Positions 1-11,022 of a DNA stretch of 63,562 nt are shown piece after piece. Position 1 is the stretch's first letter, and the number at the start of each line of letters is the position of its first letter. The position numbers and the translations under genes were made by a program. The stretch is from NCBI GenBank assembly GCA_035540755.1, contig DATLGD010000184.1, positions 1-63,562 of the forward strand, written 5' to 3'. The notes below the pieces were generated by a model. It saw nothing but the letters and a program-made list of their open reading frames with translations, had not been told where the DNA came from and searched no databases. The stretch is from DATLGD01 sp035540755. GTDB lineage: Bacteria > Actinomycetota > Actinomycetes > Mycobacteriales > SCTD01.

Positions 1-23
1 CCCCACACCCGAGGCAGGACTCC

Positions 24-704
24 GTGAGCCAGACCGACCCGTCCTCCGGGCTCGTCGTCCCTGCGACGACCCTGTCGGCCCCGCCGCCCGTGATGCGCGC
101 CCAGGGCGGCGGCATGGGCCTCGACGAGCAGGTGTTCCACCGCCTCCTGCGCGAGCGGATCATCTTCCTCGGCCAGCCGGTCATGGACGAGATGGCCAAC
201 GCCATCTGCGCGCAGCTGCTGCTGCTCGCCGCCGAGGACCCCGAGCGCGACATCCACCTGTACATCAACAGCCCCGGCGGCTCGGTCTCGGCCGGCATGG
301 CGATCTACGACACCATGCAGTTCGTCAACAACGACGTCGCCACCTACGGCATGGGCCTCGCGGCGTCGATGGGGCAGTTCCTGCTCTGCGCCGGCGCCAA
401 GGGCAAGCGGTTCGCCCTGCCGCACGCCCGCGTGATGATGCACCAGCCCTCCGGCGGCATCGGCGGCACGGCGGCCGACATCGCCATCCAGGCCGAGCAG
501 ATGCTGTACGTCAAGAAGCTGCTGGCGGAGCGCATCGCGTTCCACACCGGCCAGAGCGTCGAGCAGATCGAGAAGGACTCCGACCGCGACCGCTGGTTCT
601 CCGCGGACGAGGCGAAGGAGTACGGCTTCGTCGACCACGTGGTCAGCGGCGCCTCGCAGGTGCCGTCCGGCGCCGGTACCGCGGTGGAGGGTGACAAGGC
701 ATGA
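24..704 (+). CDS. clpP1: ATP-dependent Clp protease proteolytic subunit 1 (ClpP1)
   Basis: Serine peptidase subunit of the cytosolic Clp protease. In actinobacteria ClpP1 and ClpP2 form a mixed double ring that degrades substrates unfolded by ClpX or ClpC. The catalytic triad is visible as Ser115 (AASMG), His140 (MMHQPSGG) and Asp204 (YGFVD). The protein is 226 aa with an N-terminal extension of about 30 residues before the conserved fold. The GTG start at 24 follows a GAGGCAGGA Shine-Dalgarno-like run; because it lies near the window edge an earlier start cannot be excluded. Its TGA overlaps the ATG of the next gene (ATGA), so the two subunits should be translationally coupled. Confidence 0.96.
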   Translation: MSQTDPSSGLVVPATTLSAPPPVMRAQGGGMGLDEQVFHRLLRERIIFLGQPVMDEMANAICAQLLLLAAEDPERDIHLYINSPGGSVSAGMAIYDTMQFVNNDVATYGMGLAASMGQFLLCAGAKGKRFALPHARVMMHQPSGGIGGTAADIAIQAEQMLYVKKLLAERIAFHTGQSVEQIEKDSDRDRWFSADEAKEYGFVDHVVSGASQVPSGAGTAVEGDKA

Positions 705-1336
705 GCAGCAGCTCGGACTTCAGCACGCCGATGAACTACACGATCCCGATCGTCATCGAGCAGACCTCCCGCGGCGAGCGCTCGTTCGACATCTACAGCC
801 GCCTGCTCAAGGAGCGCATCATCTTCCTGGGCACGCCGATCGACGACGGCGTCGCCAACGTCGTCATGGCGCAGCTGCTGCACCTGGAGTCCGAGGACCC
901 CGACCGCGACATCTCGATGTACATCAACTCACCCGGCGGCTCGTTCACCGCGCTGACGGCCATCTACGACACGATGCAGTTCGTCAAGCCGCAGATCCAG
1001 ACCATCTGCATGGGGCAGGCGGCCTCGGCCGCCGCGGTGATCCTGGCCGCCGGCACGCCGGGCAAGCGGCTGGCGCTCGAGCACGCCCGCGTCCTCATCC
1101 ACCAGCCCTCGGGCGGCGGCGAGGGCCAGTCCTCCGACATCGAGATCCAGGCCCGCGAGATCCTGCGGATGCGCGACCTGCTCGAGGACATGCTCGCCCG
1201 GCACACCGGCCGCGAGGCCGCGCAGATCCGCAAGGACATCGAGCGCGACAAGATCCTCACCGCGCGCGAGGCGGTGGAGTACGGGATCGTCGACGAGGTG
1301 GTCAGCACCCGCAAGGCGTCCGTCCCGGGCAGCTGA
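701..1336 (+). CDS. clpP2: ATP-dependent Clp protease proteolytic subunit 2 (ClpP2)
   Basis: Second ClpP paralogue and partner of ClpP1 in the Clp peptidase. The triad is Ser109 (QAASAAAV), His134 (LIHQPSGGG) and Asp198 (YGIVD), so both subunits look active. Length 211 aa is normal for the family. The ATG at 701 overlaps the clpP1 stop. About 174 bases separate it from clpX, and this gap contains a 10-bp inverted repeat (1371-1417), so clpX may also have its own promoter. Confidence 0.96.
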   Translation: MSSSSDFSTPMNYTIPIVIEQTSRGERSFDIYSRLLKERIIFLGTPIDDGVANVVMAQLLHLESEDPDRDISMYINSPGGSFTALTAIYDTMQFVKPQIQTICMGQAASAAAVILAAGTPGKRLALEHARVLIHQPSGGGEGQSSDIEIQAREILRMRDLLEDMLARHTGREAAQIRKDIERDKILTAREAVEYGIVDEVVSTRKASVPGS

Positions 1337-1370
1337 GCGCGCCCGTGCGCGTGTCGCGGCCCCACGCAAG

Positions 1371-1417
1371 GCCTGAGAGCGAGATCGTGAAGGGGCTACG
1401 ACGAACGGCTCTCAGGC
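1371..1417. other. 10-bp perfect inverted repeat between clpP2 and clpX
   Basis: GCCTGAGAGC at 1371-1380 is exactly complementary to GCTCTCAGGC at 1408-1417, with a 27-base loop. A -10-like TACCGT follows at 1420-1425. This could be a terminator of clpP1P2, part of the clpX leader, or an operator; the sequence does not decide. No T-tract follows. Confidence 0.45.
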
Positions 1418-1510
1418 GGTACCGTCGGGCGAGCGAGCCGTTCGCGGCTCTGACCGCGGACCGCGACCGACGACCGGCAACCGACGACGATCAGGGACGA
1501 GGCTTCTGAG

Positions 1511-2785
<1,275 letters not shown>

Positions 2786-3054
2786 CTGCGCGTCGCCCGA
2801 GCTTGTCGGCCCGGCTCTGCGCCGGCACGTCCTCTTGCGCTGTCGGCTCGTGCCTCGCCGCCTCATGCGCTGCGACGACGTGCCGGCGCGCCGCCGGCCC
2901 TCGGGCGCAGCCGCGTGACTGGGGTCCTCGAGGCGACGCGACCGGGCGCTTGCCGTCGGACACGCCGGCGGGTCGGACGGCGTCCGCCCCCTGCGGGGGC
3001 GCAGCGCGGCCCGGGCGCCTGCCGTCGCGGTCGCCGCGTCCGCGGACGGAGCGG

Positions 3055-3822
3055 TCAGGCGGTGCGGTAGCCGGCGAGCTGGCGGGCCTGGGCGACCAGG
3101 CGGCCGCGGGAGTCCCACAGCAGGCACTCCTCGTCGAGCCAGCCGTCCTGCAGGAGGGTGGCCCGCTGCACCGCGCGGATCCAGCCGGGGGCGGGCAGGC
3201 CGCGCAGCAGCACGGTGAGCTCGAGCGTGGGCACCCAGCCGAACAGGCCGAGGTCGAAGGTGACCGGCGGCAGCGCGTCGGCGAACACCAGCAGGTCCAG
3301 CATCGAGGGATCGGCGCCGTCGTCGCGGCGCAGCCATGCTCGGATCTCGGCCTGGCCGGCCGGCTCCCCGACCGCCCACATCACCGTCGACAGGTCGGGC
3401 CGCAGCTCGACGTGGTCGAGCTGCCCGACCTTGGTCCCACCCGGGCCCGTCGACGGCGCGCGCGGGCAGTCCTCCACCGGCGGCAGCTCGGGTGGACCGG
3501 CCGACCCGGCGGCCCAGAACGGCTCGGCGTCGTCGCTCCAGCGTCCGGTGGACAGCAGCACCTCGACCCGCGGTGCGTCGTCCTGCAGGAGCCGGACCCG
3601 GGACGACGCGACGCGGCGGCCGGTGCGCAGTCGCTCGACCTCCACCACCGCGGCCGACTCCGACGGCGAGGCGACGTAGTGGGCGCTCACCGCCATCGGG
3701 TGCGGGTGCTCGGCGTCGAGGGCCGCCTCGACCATGGTCGCCAGCAGGTACCCGCCGTGCGGCTTCCCGCCGATCGACCAGCTCGGGTCGACGTCGACAG
3801 CCCTGCGGGTGACGTCGCTCAC
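3055..3822 (-). CDS. Thioesterase family protein (double hotdog), copy 2
   Basis: Predicted acyl-CoA thioesterase of the TesB/4HBT_3 type with two hotdog halves, 255 aa. The N-terminal half carries GGKPHGGYLLATMVEAAL and the C-terminal half ends in the conserved VAQARQLAGY. It is clearly paralogous to the gene just upstream: the two share PHPMAVSAHY/PHPLAVSAQF, ADALPPVTF and DEEC-WDS motifs. The GTG start (complement of 3820-3822) overlaps the stop of its neighbour by 4 bases, so the pair is one coupled transcription unit. A longer reading upstream in this frame is only antisense shadow. The substrate cannot be inferred. Confidence 0.85.
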   Translation of the reverse strand: MSDVTRRAVDVDPSWSIGGKPHGGYLLATMVEAALDAEHPHPMAVSAHYVASPSESAAVVEVERLRTGRRVASSRVRLLQDDAPRVEVLLSTGRWSDDAEPFWAAGSAGPPELPPVEDCPRAPSTGPGGTKVGQLDHVELRPDLSTVMWAVGEPAGQAEIRAWLRRDDGADPSMLDLLVFADALPPVTFDLGLFGWVPTLELTVLLRGLPAPGWIRAVQRATLLQDGWLDEECLLWDSRGRLVAQARQLAGYRTA

Positions 3823-4607
3823 GAGCGCGGCTCGCGGTAGGCCGCCAGCTGCCGGGCCTGCGCCACCAGGCGCCCCGCGGAGTCCCACACCTGGCACTCC
3901 TCGTCGAGCCAGCCGCCGTGCAGCACGGTGGCCCGCTGCACGCAGCGCAGCCAGCCGGGTGCCGGCACGGCGCGCAGGTGCACGGTGAGCTCGACGGTCG
4001 GCACCCACCCCGGGAGCCCCAGCTCGAAGGTGACCGGGGGGAGTGCGTCGGCGACGGTGAGCAGCAGCAGCGGGTCCGGCTCGCGTCCGTCGGCCGACCG
4101 CACCCACGCCCGCACCTCGGCGCCCCCGCCCGGCTCGCCGTGCAGGAAGCCGGCGGTCCGCGGGTCCAGGCGCACGTCGAGCTGCTCGAGGATCCCGTTG
4201 CGCGGCTGCCCTTCCGGCATGGTGTTGCGGGGGCAGTCGTCCGGGCCGGGCAGCACCGGCGGCGCGGCGTCCACCCGGTAGGGCGCGGTGTCGACGCCGG
4301 GCAAGGTGCCGGCCGACAGCAGGACGTCGACCTTGACCCGGTCCTGCTGCAGCAGCCGGGCGCGCAGCGACGCCACCGAGCGGCCCTCGCGCACCCGCTC
4401 GACCTCGACGGCGGCCGCACCGACGTCGGTGCGCGAGGAGAACTGGGCGCTGACGGCGAGCGGGTGCGGGTGATCGGTGCGCTCGAGCGCGGCGGCCGCG
4501 ACGGTCTCGAGCAGCCAGCCGCCGTGCAGGATGCCGCCGCCGTAGGCCCACGCGTCGTCGAGCTCGAGCTCGAGGCCGGTGGTGGCGGTGTCGTCGCGAG
4601 TCGTCAC
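3819..4607 (-). CDS. Thioesterase family protein (double hotdog), copy 1
   Basis: First gene of a tandem thioesterase pair, 262 aa. The motif GGGILHGGWLLETVAAAAL matches the helix of the first hotdog half, and VAQARQLAAY is the typical C-terminal strand of the second. Such proteins hydrolyse acyl-CoA thioesters, often of medium or branched acyl chains. It points away from valS; the 110-base gap between them holds both promoters. The pair probably arose by local duplication, and it sits between clpX and valS, which are often adjacent in related genomes. Confidence 0.85.
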   Translation of the reverse strand: MTTRDDTATTGLELELDDAWAYGGGILHGGWLLETVAAAALERTDHPHPLAVSAQFSSRTDVGAAAVEVERVREGRSVASLRARLLQQDRVKVDVLLSAGTLPGVDTAPYRVDAAPPVLPGPDDCPRNTMPEGQPRNGILEQLDVRLDPRTAGFLHGEPGGGAEVRAWVRSADGREPDPLLLLTVADALPPVTFELGLPGWVPTVELTVHLRAVPAPGWLRCVQRATVLHGGWLDEECQVWDSAGRLVAQARQLAAYREPRS

Positions 4608-4649
4608 GGCGGGCGAGCCTACGGACGTCCGCGGCGCGCGACGGCCGCG

Positions 4650-4670
4650 GTGTGCCAGGACGCGGACGCA
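4650..4670 (+). repeat. 21-bp repeat, copy A (upstream of valS)
   Basis: This 21-base stretch, beginning GTGTGCCAGG, is identical to 9125-9145 upstream of mreB. Here it lies 35 bases upstream of the valS -10 box. Function unknown. Confidence 0.6.
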
Positions 4671-4705
4671 GGGGGAAACCGGGGGAGGGCGGCGGGGGAG
4701 ATCCC

Positions 4706-4711
4706 TAGACT
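4706..4711 (+). promoter_or_regulatory. -10 box of leaderless valS promoter
   Basis: TAGACT fits TANNNT and ends 6 bases before the valS GTG, so transcription would begin at or next to the start codon. No convincing -35 element is seen. Confidence 0.55.
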
Positions 4712-4717
4712 CGCCGC

Positions 4718-7303
4718 GTGAGCGACACCCCGCCGAGCCGCGTGCCCGACAAGCCCACCCTCGACGGCGTCGAGGACACCTGGGACGCCGCCTGGCAGGA
4801 GCAGGGGGTCTACCGCTTCGACCGCACGGCGGAGCGCGTCGACGTGTTCGCGGTCGACACGCCGCCGCCGACGGTCAGCGGCTCGCTGCACGTCGGCCAC
4901 GTCTTCAGCTACACCCACACCGACCTGGTGGCGCGCTACCAGCGGATGCGCGGCCGGACCGTCTTCTACCCGATGGGCTGGGACGACAACGGCCTGCCGA
5001 CCGAGCGCCGCGTGCAGAACTTCTACGGCGTGCGCTGCGACCCCTCGCAGCCGTACGACCCGGACTGGCAGCCGCCCGCCGACGCCGGCAACCTCAGACG
5101 AGACCACCGGCAGGTGTCGGTGAGCCGGCAGAACTTCGTCGAGCTCTGCCAGCGCCTGACCGTCGAGGACGAGAAGGCGTTCGAGGCGCTGTTCCGCCGC
5201 CTCGGCCTGTCGGTCGACTGGAACCACACCTACGAGACCATCGGCGACCGCGCCCGGCGCGCCGCGCAGCGGGCGTTCCTGCGCAACCTCGCCCGCGGTG
5301 AGGCGTACTCCACCGAGGCGCCGACGCTGTGGGACGTCGACTACCGCACCGCTGTCGCGCAGGCCGAGCTCGAGGACCGCGAGCTGCCGGGCGCCTACCA
5401 CCGGATCGCGTTCCACGGGTCTCCGGGATGGCGGGCGGGCGACGACTCGGCCGACGTGCACATCGAGACGACGCGCCCCGAGCTGCTGCCGGCGTGCGTG
5501 GCGCTGGTCGCGCACCCCGACGACGAGCGCTACCGGCCGATCTTCGGCAGCACCGTGCGCACACCGCTGTTCGGTGTCGAGGTGCCGGTGGTCGCTCACG
5601 AGCTGGCCCAGCCCGACAAGGGCACCGGCATCGCGATGATCTGCACCTTCGGCGACACCACCGACGTCACCTGGTGGCGCGAGCTGGACCTGCCGGTGCG
5701 CAGCGTCGTCGGGCGAGACGGCCGGCTGCTGCCCGACCCGCCGCCGGGCGTCGGCACGCCGTACGACGAGCTGGCCGGCAAGACGGTCAAGCAGGCGCAG
5801 AAGCGCGTCGTCGAGCTGCTCGCCGAGTCCGGCGAGCTCGTCGGCGAGCCCAAGCCCATCACCCACCCGGTCAAGTTCTACGAGCGCGGCGACCGACCGC
5901 TGGAGATCGTCACCAGCCGGCAGTGGTACGTCCGCAACGGCGGCCGGGACGCCGACCTGCGCGAGGCCTTGCTCGAGCGCGGTCGTGAGCTGGACTGGCA
6001 CCCGCCGTTCATGCGCTCGCGCTACGAGAACTGGGTCGGGGGCCTGAACGGCGACTGGCTGATCAGCCGCCAGCGCTTCTTCGGCGTGGCGTTCCCGCTC
6101 TGGTACCGGCTCGACGAGTCCGGCGAGCCCGACTACGACAACCCGCTCCTGCCCGACGAGAGCCGGCTGCCGGTCGACCCGACCAGCGAGTGCCCCGACG
6201 GCTGCACCGAGGACCAGCGCGACGTCCCGGGCGGCTTCACCGCCGACCCCGACGTCATGGACACCTGGGCGACGTCGTCACTCACGCCGCAGATCGCCGG
6301 TGGCTGGGAGGACGACCCCGACCTGTTCGGCCGCGTCTTCCCGTACGACCTGCGCCCGCAGGGGCACGACATCATCCGCACCTGGCTGTTCTCCACCGTG
6401 GTGCGCAGCCACTTCGAGCACGGCAGCGTGCCGTGGACCGGCACCGCCCTGTCCGGGTGGATCCTCGACCCCGACCGCAAGAAGATGAGCAAGAGCAAGG
6501 GCAACGTCGTCACCCCGATGGGCCTGCTCGAGCAGCACGGCAGCGACGCGGTCCGCTACTGGGCCGCCGGTGGCCGCCTCGGCACCGACACCGCCTTCGA
6601 CGAGGGCCAGATGAAGGTCGGCCGTCGCCTTGCGGTGAAGCTGCTGAACGCCAGCAGGTTCGCCCTGAATTTCCCGTCCGCGCCGGACGGCCCGGTCACC
6701 GAGCCGCTCGACCGGGCGCTGCTCGCCCGGCTCGCCGGCGTGGTCGAGGAGGCCACCGCCGCGTTCGAGAAGTGGGACTACGCCCGCGCGCTCGAGGTCA
6801 CCGAGTCGTTCTTCTGGCCGTTCTGCGACGACTACATCGAGCTGGTCAAGGGTCGCGCGTACGGCGGGGGACCCGAGGCGGAGTCGGCCAGCCGGGCGCT
6901 GCGCACGGCGCTGGACGTGCTGCTGCGCCTGTTCGCCCCGGTGCTGCCGTTCGCCACCGAGGAGGTCTGGTCGTGGTGGCGCGAGGGGTCGGTGCACGCC
7001 CAGAGCTGGCCGGACGCCGACGCCTTCCGTCCCGGCGACGACGCCGAGCCGGTGCTGCTCGACCGCGCCGCGCGGGTGCTGGCCGAGGTGCGCAAGGCCA
7101 AGAGCGGCGCCAAGACCTCGCAGCGCACGCCGGTGACCCGGCTGGTGGTCACCGGCTCACCGGAGCACTACCGGCCGGTCGAGGGCGACCTGCGCAACGC
7201 CGCCGTCGTCGAGGGCGACGTCGAGTACGTGGGCACCTCCGAGGACGTGGCGGCGGTGGCCGAGGTGGAGCTGGGAGAGGCCCCGGCCAAGGTCGCCCCG
7301 TGA
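4718..7303 (+). CDS. valS: Valyl-tRNA synthetase (archaeal-like ValS subtype)
   Basis: Charges tRNA-Val in the cytosol. This is a class I synthetase with HIGH as HVGH (58-61) and KMSKS intact (589-593). The block PMGWDDNGLPTERRVQN is the signature of the archaeal-like ValS lineage (PRK13208 type) found in some bacteria, rather than the E. coli type. The inserted CP1 editing region lies between. At 861 aa the protein ends shortly after the anticodon-binding domain and lacks the C-terminal coiled-coil arm of E. coli-type enzymes. The GTG at 4718 is chosen because TAGACT sits 6 bases upstream. The stop overlaps the folC start (GTGA). Confidence 0.95.
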   Translation: MSDTPPSRVPDKPTLDGVEDTWDAAWQEQGVYRFDRTAERVDVFAVDTPPPTVSGSLHVGHVFSYTHTDLVARYQRMRGRTVFYPMGWDDNGLPTERRVQNFYGVRCDPSQPYDPDWQPPADAGNLRRDHRQVSVSRQNFVELCQRLTVEDEKAFEALFRRLGLSVDWNHTYETIGDRARRAAQRAFLRNLARGEAYSTEAPTLWDVDYRTAVAQAELEDRELPGAYHRIAFHGSPGWRAGDDSADVHIETTRPELLPACVALVAHPDDERYRPIFGSTVRTPLFGVEVPVVAHELAQPDKGTGIAMICTFGDTTDVTWWRELDLPVRSVVGRDGRLLPDPPPGVGTPYDELAGKTVKQAQKRVVELLAESGELVGEPKPITHPVKFYERGDRPLEIVTSRQWYVRNGGRDADLREALLERGRELDWHPPFMRSRYENWVGGLNGDWLISRQRFFGVAFPLWYRLDESGEPDYDNPLLPDESRLPVDPTSECPDGCTEDQRDVPGGFTADPDVMDTWATSSLTPQIAGGWEDDPDLFGRVFPYDLRPQGHDIIRTWLFSTVVRSHFEHGSVPWTGTALSGWILDPDRKKMSKSKGNVVTPMGLLEQHGSDAVRYWAAGGRLGTDTAFDEGQMKVGRRLAVKLLNASRFALNFPSAPDGPVTEPLDRALLARLAGVVEEATAAFEKWDYARALEVTESFFWPFCDDYIELVKGRAYGGGPEAESASRALRTALDVLLRLFAPVLPFATEEVWSWWREGSVHAQSWPDADAFRPGDDAEPVLLDRAARVLAEVRKAKSGAKTSQRTPVTRLVVTGSPEHYRPVEGDLRNAAVVEGDVEYVGTSEDVAAVAEVELGEAPAKVAP

Positions 7304-8634
7304 CGGCGCCCGACCCGCTGGCGCGGGTGATGGCGGCGCTCGCCGACCGCTACCCGGCCGAGGACCGCATGGTCCCGGACCTGGTCCGCATGCACCTGCT
7401 GCTCGACCTGCTCGGGTCGCCGCAGCTGGCCTACCCCTCGATCCACCTCACCGGCACCAACGGCAAGACCAGCACCGCCCGCATGGTCGACGCGCTGCTG
7501 CAGGCGGCGGGGCTGCGGCCCGGCCGCTACACCAGCCCGCACCTGCAGTCGGTCACCGAGCGGATCACCACCGACGGCGTCGCGATCGGCGAGGAGCACC
7601 TCGCCGAGGTCTTCGACGAGCTTGCGCCGTACGTGCAGATGGTCGACGAGCGGTCCGAGGACCGGATGACCTTCTTCGAGGTGCTGACGGCGATGGCGTT
7701 CGCGGCCTTCGCCGACGCGCCGGTCGACGTCGCGGTGCTCGAGGTGGGGCTCGGCGGGCGCTGGGACGCCACGAACGTCGTCCGCGCGCAGACCTGCGTC
7801 GTGCTGCCGGTGGGCATGGACCACGCTGCGCTGCTCGGTCCGACGCTCGAGGACATCGCCGCCGAGAAGGCCGGCATCATCTCCGAGGGCGCCACGGTGC
7901 TGCTCGCCCAGCAGCCGCCGGAGGCGGCAGCGGTGCTGCTGCGCCAGTGCGCCGAGGTCGGCGCGACGATCGCGCGCGAGGGCCTCGAGTTCGGCGTCGT
8001 CGACCGGCGCACGGGCGTCGGCGGTCAGATGATCGACCTGCAGGGCCTGGGCGGTCGCTACGACGAGGTGTTCCTGCCGCTGCACGGCCCGCACCAGGCC
8101 GCCAACGCCGCGGCGGCGCTGGCGGCCGTGGAGGCGTTCCTCGGCGGCGGCCACGAGCCCCTGGACGTCGACCTCGTGCGGGAGGGCTTCGCCCGGGTCG
8201 CGAGCCCCGGCCGGCTCGAGGTCGCCCGCACCTCGCCGACCGTGCTGCTGGACGCCGCCCACAACCCCGAGGGGATGCGGGCCACCGTCACCGCCGTCAC
8301 CGAGGCCTTCTCCTTCACCTCGCTCGTCGCGGTCGTCGCGTGCCTCGACGACAAGGACGTCGAGGGCATGCTCGAGGCGCTCGAGCCGGCGGTGGCGTCG
8401 GTGGTGGTCACCCAGAACGGCTCACCGCGGCGGCTGCCCGTCGATGACCTGCAGGCGCTCGCGGTCGACGTGTTCGGCGAGGACAGGGTCCTCGCCGAGG
8501 ACGCCCTCGACGACGCGCTCGACACCGCCGTCGCGAAGGCCGAGGCCGAGGCGGCCTACGGCGGCGCGGGGGTGCTCGTCACCGGCTCGGTCGTCACCGT
8601 GGGCGAGGCGCGCACCCTGCTCGGCCGCCGGTAG
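7300..8634 (+). CDS. folC: Bifunctional dihydrofolate synthase/folylpolyglutamate synthase
   Basis: Adds glutamate to dihydropteroate and then extends the polyglutamate tail of folates, using ATP. The Mur-ligase-type P-loop TGTNGKTS is at residues 51-58, followed by the typical TSPHL motif and VLEVGLGGRWDATN. The C-terminal Mur_ligase_C domain includes LLDAAHNPEGM. The product is 444 aa. The GTG start overlaps the valS TGA, so translation is coupled to valS. The reading frame is open far upstream, but that part is valS shadow. Confidence 0.93.
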   Translation: MTAPDPLARVMAALADRYPAEDRMVPDLVRMHLLLDLLGSPQLAYPSIHLTGTNGKTSTARMVDALLQAAGLRPGRYTSPHLQSVTERITTDGVAIGEEHLAEVFDELAPYVQMVDERSEDRMTFFEVLTAMAFAAFADAPVDVAVLEVGLGGRWDATNVVRAQTCVVLPVGMDHAALLGPTLEDIAAEKAGIISEGATVLLAQQPPEAAAVLLRQCAEVGATIAREGLEFGVVDRRTGVGGQMIDLQGLGGRYDEVFLPLHGPHQAANAAAALAAVEAFLGGGHEPLDVDLVREGFARVASPGRLEVARTSPTVLLDAAHNPEGMRATVTAVTEAFSFTSLVAVVACLDDKDVEGMLEALEPAVASVVVTQNGSPRRLPVDDLQALAVDVFGEDRVLAEDALDDALDTAVAKAEAEAAYGGAGVLVTGSVVTVGEARTLLGRR

Positions 8635-8676
8635 CGTGGGCCCGTTCCTCCCCCCGTCAACCAGGAGACCTGCACC

Positions 8677-9090
8677 GTGGCCGTTGAGCGCACCCTCGTC
8701 CTCGTCAAGCCCGACGGCGTCCGCCGCGGCCTCGCCGGCGAGGTCATTCGCCGGCTGGAGAGCAAGGGCCTGGCGCTGGTCCGCATGGAGCTGCGCACGC
8801 TCGACCGAGAGACCGCCGAGCAGCACTACGGGGAGCACAGGGAGCGGCCGTTCTTCGGCGAGCTGGTCGAGTTCATCACCGGCGGGCCGCTGGTGGCGCT
8901 CGTCGTCGAGGGGCCGAACGCGGTCGCCGGCGTCCGCCGCATCATGGGCGTCACCAACCCGGTGGAGGCCACGCCCGGCTCGATCCGCGGCGACTACGCC
9001 CTCGAGATCGGCCAGAACCTCGTGCACGGCAGCGACTCTCCCGAGTCCGCCGCCCGCGAGGCGGCGCTGTTCTTCCCCGACCTCGGCTGA
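8677..9090 (+). CDS. ndk: Nucleoside diphosphate kinase
   Basis: Transfers the gamma phosphate of ATP to NDPs through a phospho-histidine intermediate. The active His117 lies in NLVHGSDS, and the N-terminus has the family motif ERTLVLVKPDGVRR. At 137 aa it is the standard size. The GTG at 8677 follows an AGGAG Shine-Dalgarno at about 8661. TAGCGT at 8632-8637, overlapping the folC stop, could be a separate -10 box for ndk. Confidence 0.97.
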   Translation: MAVERTLVLVKPDGVRRGLAGEVIRRLESKGLALVRMELRTLDRETAEQHYGEHRERPFFGELVEFITGGPLVALVVEGPNAVAGVRRIMGVTNPVEATPGSIRGDYALEIGQNLVHGSDSPESAAREAALFFPDLG

Positions 9091-9124
9091 TCCGCCGTAG
9101 CGTCCGCCTCGTCCCACGGGGGAC

Positions 9125-9145
9125 GTGTGCCAGGACGCGGACGCA
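9125..9145 (+). repeat. 21-bp repeat, copy B (upstream of mreB)
   Basis: Identical over 21 bases to 4650-4670. It ends 19 bases before the mreB start, just upstream of the purine-rich ribosome binding region, so its position relative to the gene differs from the valS copy. Confidence 0.6.
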
Positions 9146-9164
9146 AGGGTGAGGGGGGAGGGGA

Positions 9165-10199
<1,035 letters not shown>

Positions 10200-10206
10200 C
10201 CTGCCG

Positions 10207-11022
10207 ATGACGCCGCGTCCCCGGGTGCTGCTGGTCGGGCTGCTGGCCCTCTGCTTCGCCCTCATCGCCCTGGACGGACGCGACGGCTCGCCGTTCGACC
10301 CGCTGCGCCGCGGGGTGGCGGCGGTGCTCGGACCGGTCGACCGCGGCGTCGGCGGCGCCGTCGCCTCGGTGGGAAGCGCGCTGGGGAGCCTGGGCGACCG
10401 GGACGACGCCGACCGGCTCCGGGAGGAGAACGACCGGCTCCGCCGGCAGCTGGCCGCCGGCGAGGCCGACGGACGCATCGCCCGCGAGTGGCGGTCGCTG
10501 CTCGGGCTGGTCGAGCCCGAGGGCTGGACGGTGGTGCCGGCCCGCGTCGTCGGCGCCGGGCAGGCGCTCGGCTTCGCCCGCACGGTCACCGTCGACGTCG
10601 GCAGCCGCGACGGGGTCACCGAGGGCCAGCCGGTCGTCGCGGGCGCGGGGCTGGTCGGGCGCACGGTGCAGGTCGGGCCGTGGACCAGCGTCGTGCTGCT
10701 GCTGGACGACCCGGCCTTCGGCGTCGGGGCGCGGCTGGCGGACACCGGCGCGCTCGGCCTCGCGAGCGGCGAGGGGAACGGTCGGTTGCGCTGGGTGCAG
10801 GTCGACGGCGGTGACGTGGCCGTCGGGGCGACCCTGCTGACCGCCGGGTCGGACACGTTCGCCGCCGACCTGCCGGTCGGCCGCGTCACGGGCTCGGCCC
10901 CCACTGCGGGCGGGCTCACCGTCGCCGCCGACGTCGAGCCGTTCGTCGACCCCGGCCGGGTCGACGTGGTCGGTGTCGTCGTGGCGGCGGCGCGGTCGGA
11001 GCCGCGGGCCCCTCTGCCGTGA
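10207..11022 (+). CDS. mreC: Rod shape-determining protein MreC
   Basis: Elongasome scaffold, anchored in the membrane and extending outside the cell, that activates PBP2/RodA. It has one N-terminal membrane segment (about residues 7-21), a coiled coil around residues 66-85 (DADRLREENDRLRRQL) and then the double beta-barrel MreC domain. The ATG at 10207 follows mreB by 7 bases. The stop overlaps the mreD start (GTGA). At 271 aa it is typical. Confidence 0.93.
   Translation: MTPRPRVLLVGLLALCFALIALDGRDGSPFDPLRRGVAAVLGPVDRGVGGAVASVGSALGSLGDRDDADRLREENDRLRRQLAAGEADGRIAREWRSLLGLVEPEGWTVVPARVVGAGQALGFARTVTVDVGSRDGVTEGQPVVAGAGLVGRTVQVGPWTSVVLLLDDPAFGVGARLADTGALGLASGEGNGRLRWVQVDGGDVAVGATLLTAGSDTFAADLPVGRVTGSAPTAGGLTVAADVEPFVDPGRVDVVGVVVAAARSEPRAPLP

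Noticed and set aside
1430..1510. ClgR operator upstream of clpX
   Set aside because: GTTCGC and GCGGAC half-sites are present but separated by 10 bases, not the spacing of known ClgR sites.
3055..4551. Reading the thioesterase region as one 498-residue protein
   Set aside because: The N-terminal half of that frame is nonsense opposite copy 1; the real second gene starts at the GTG overlapping the stop of copy 1.
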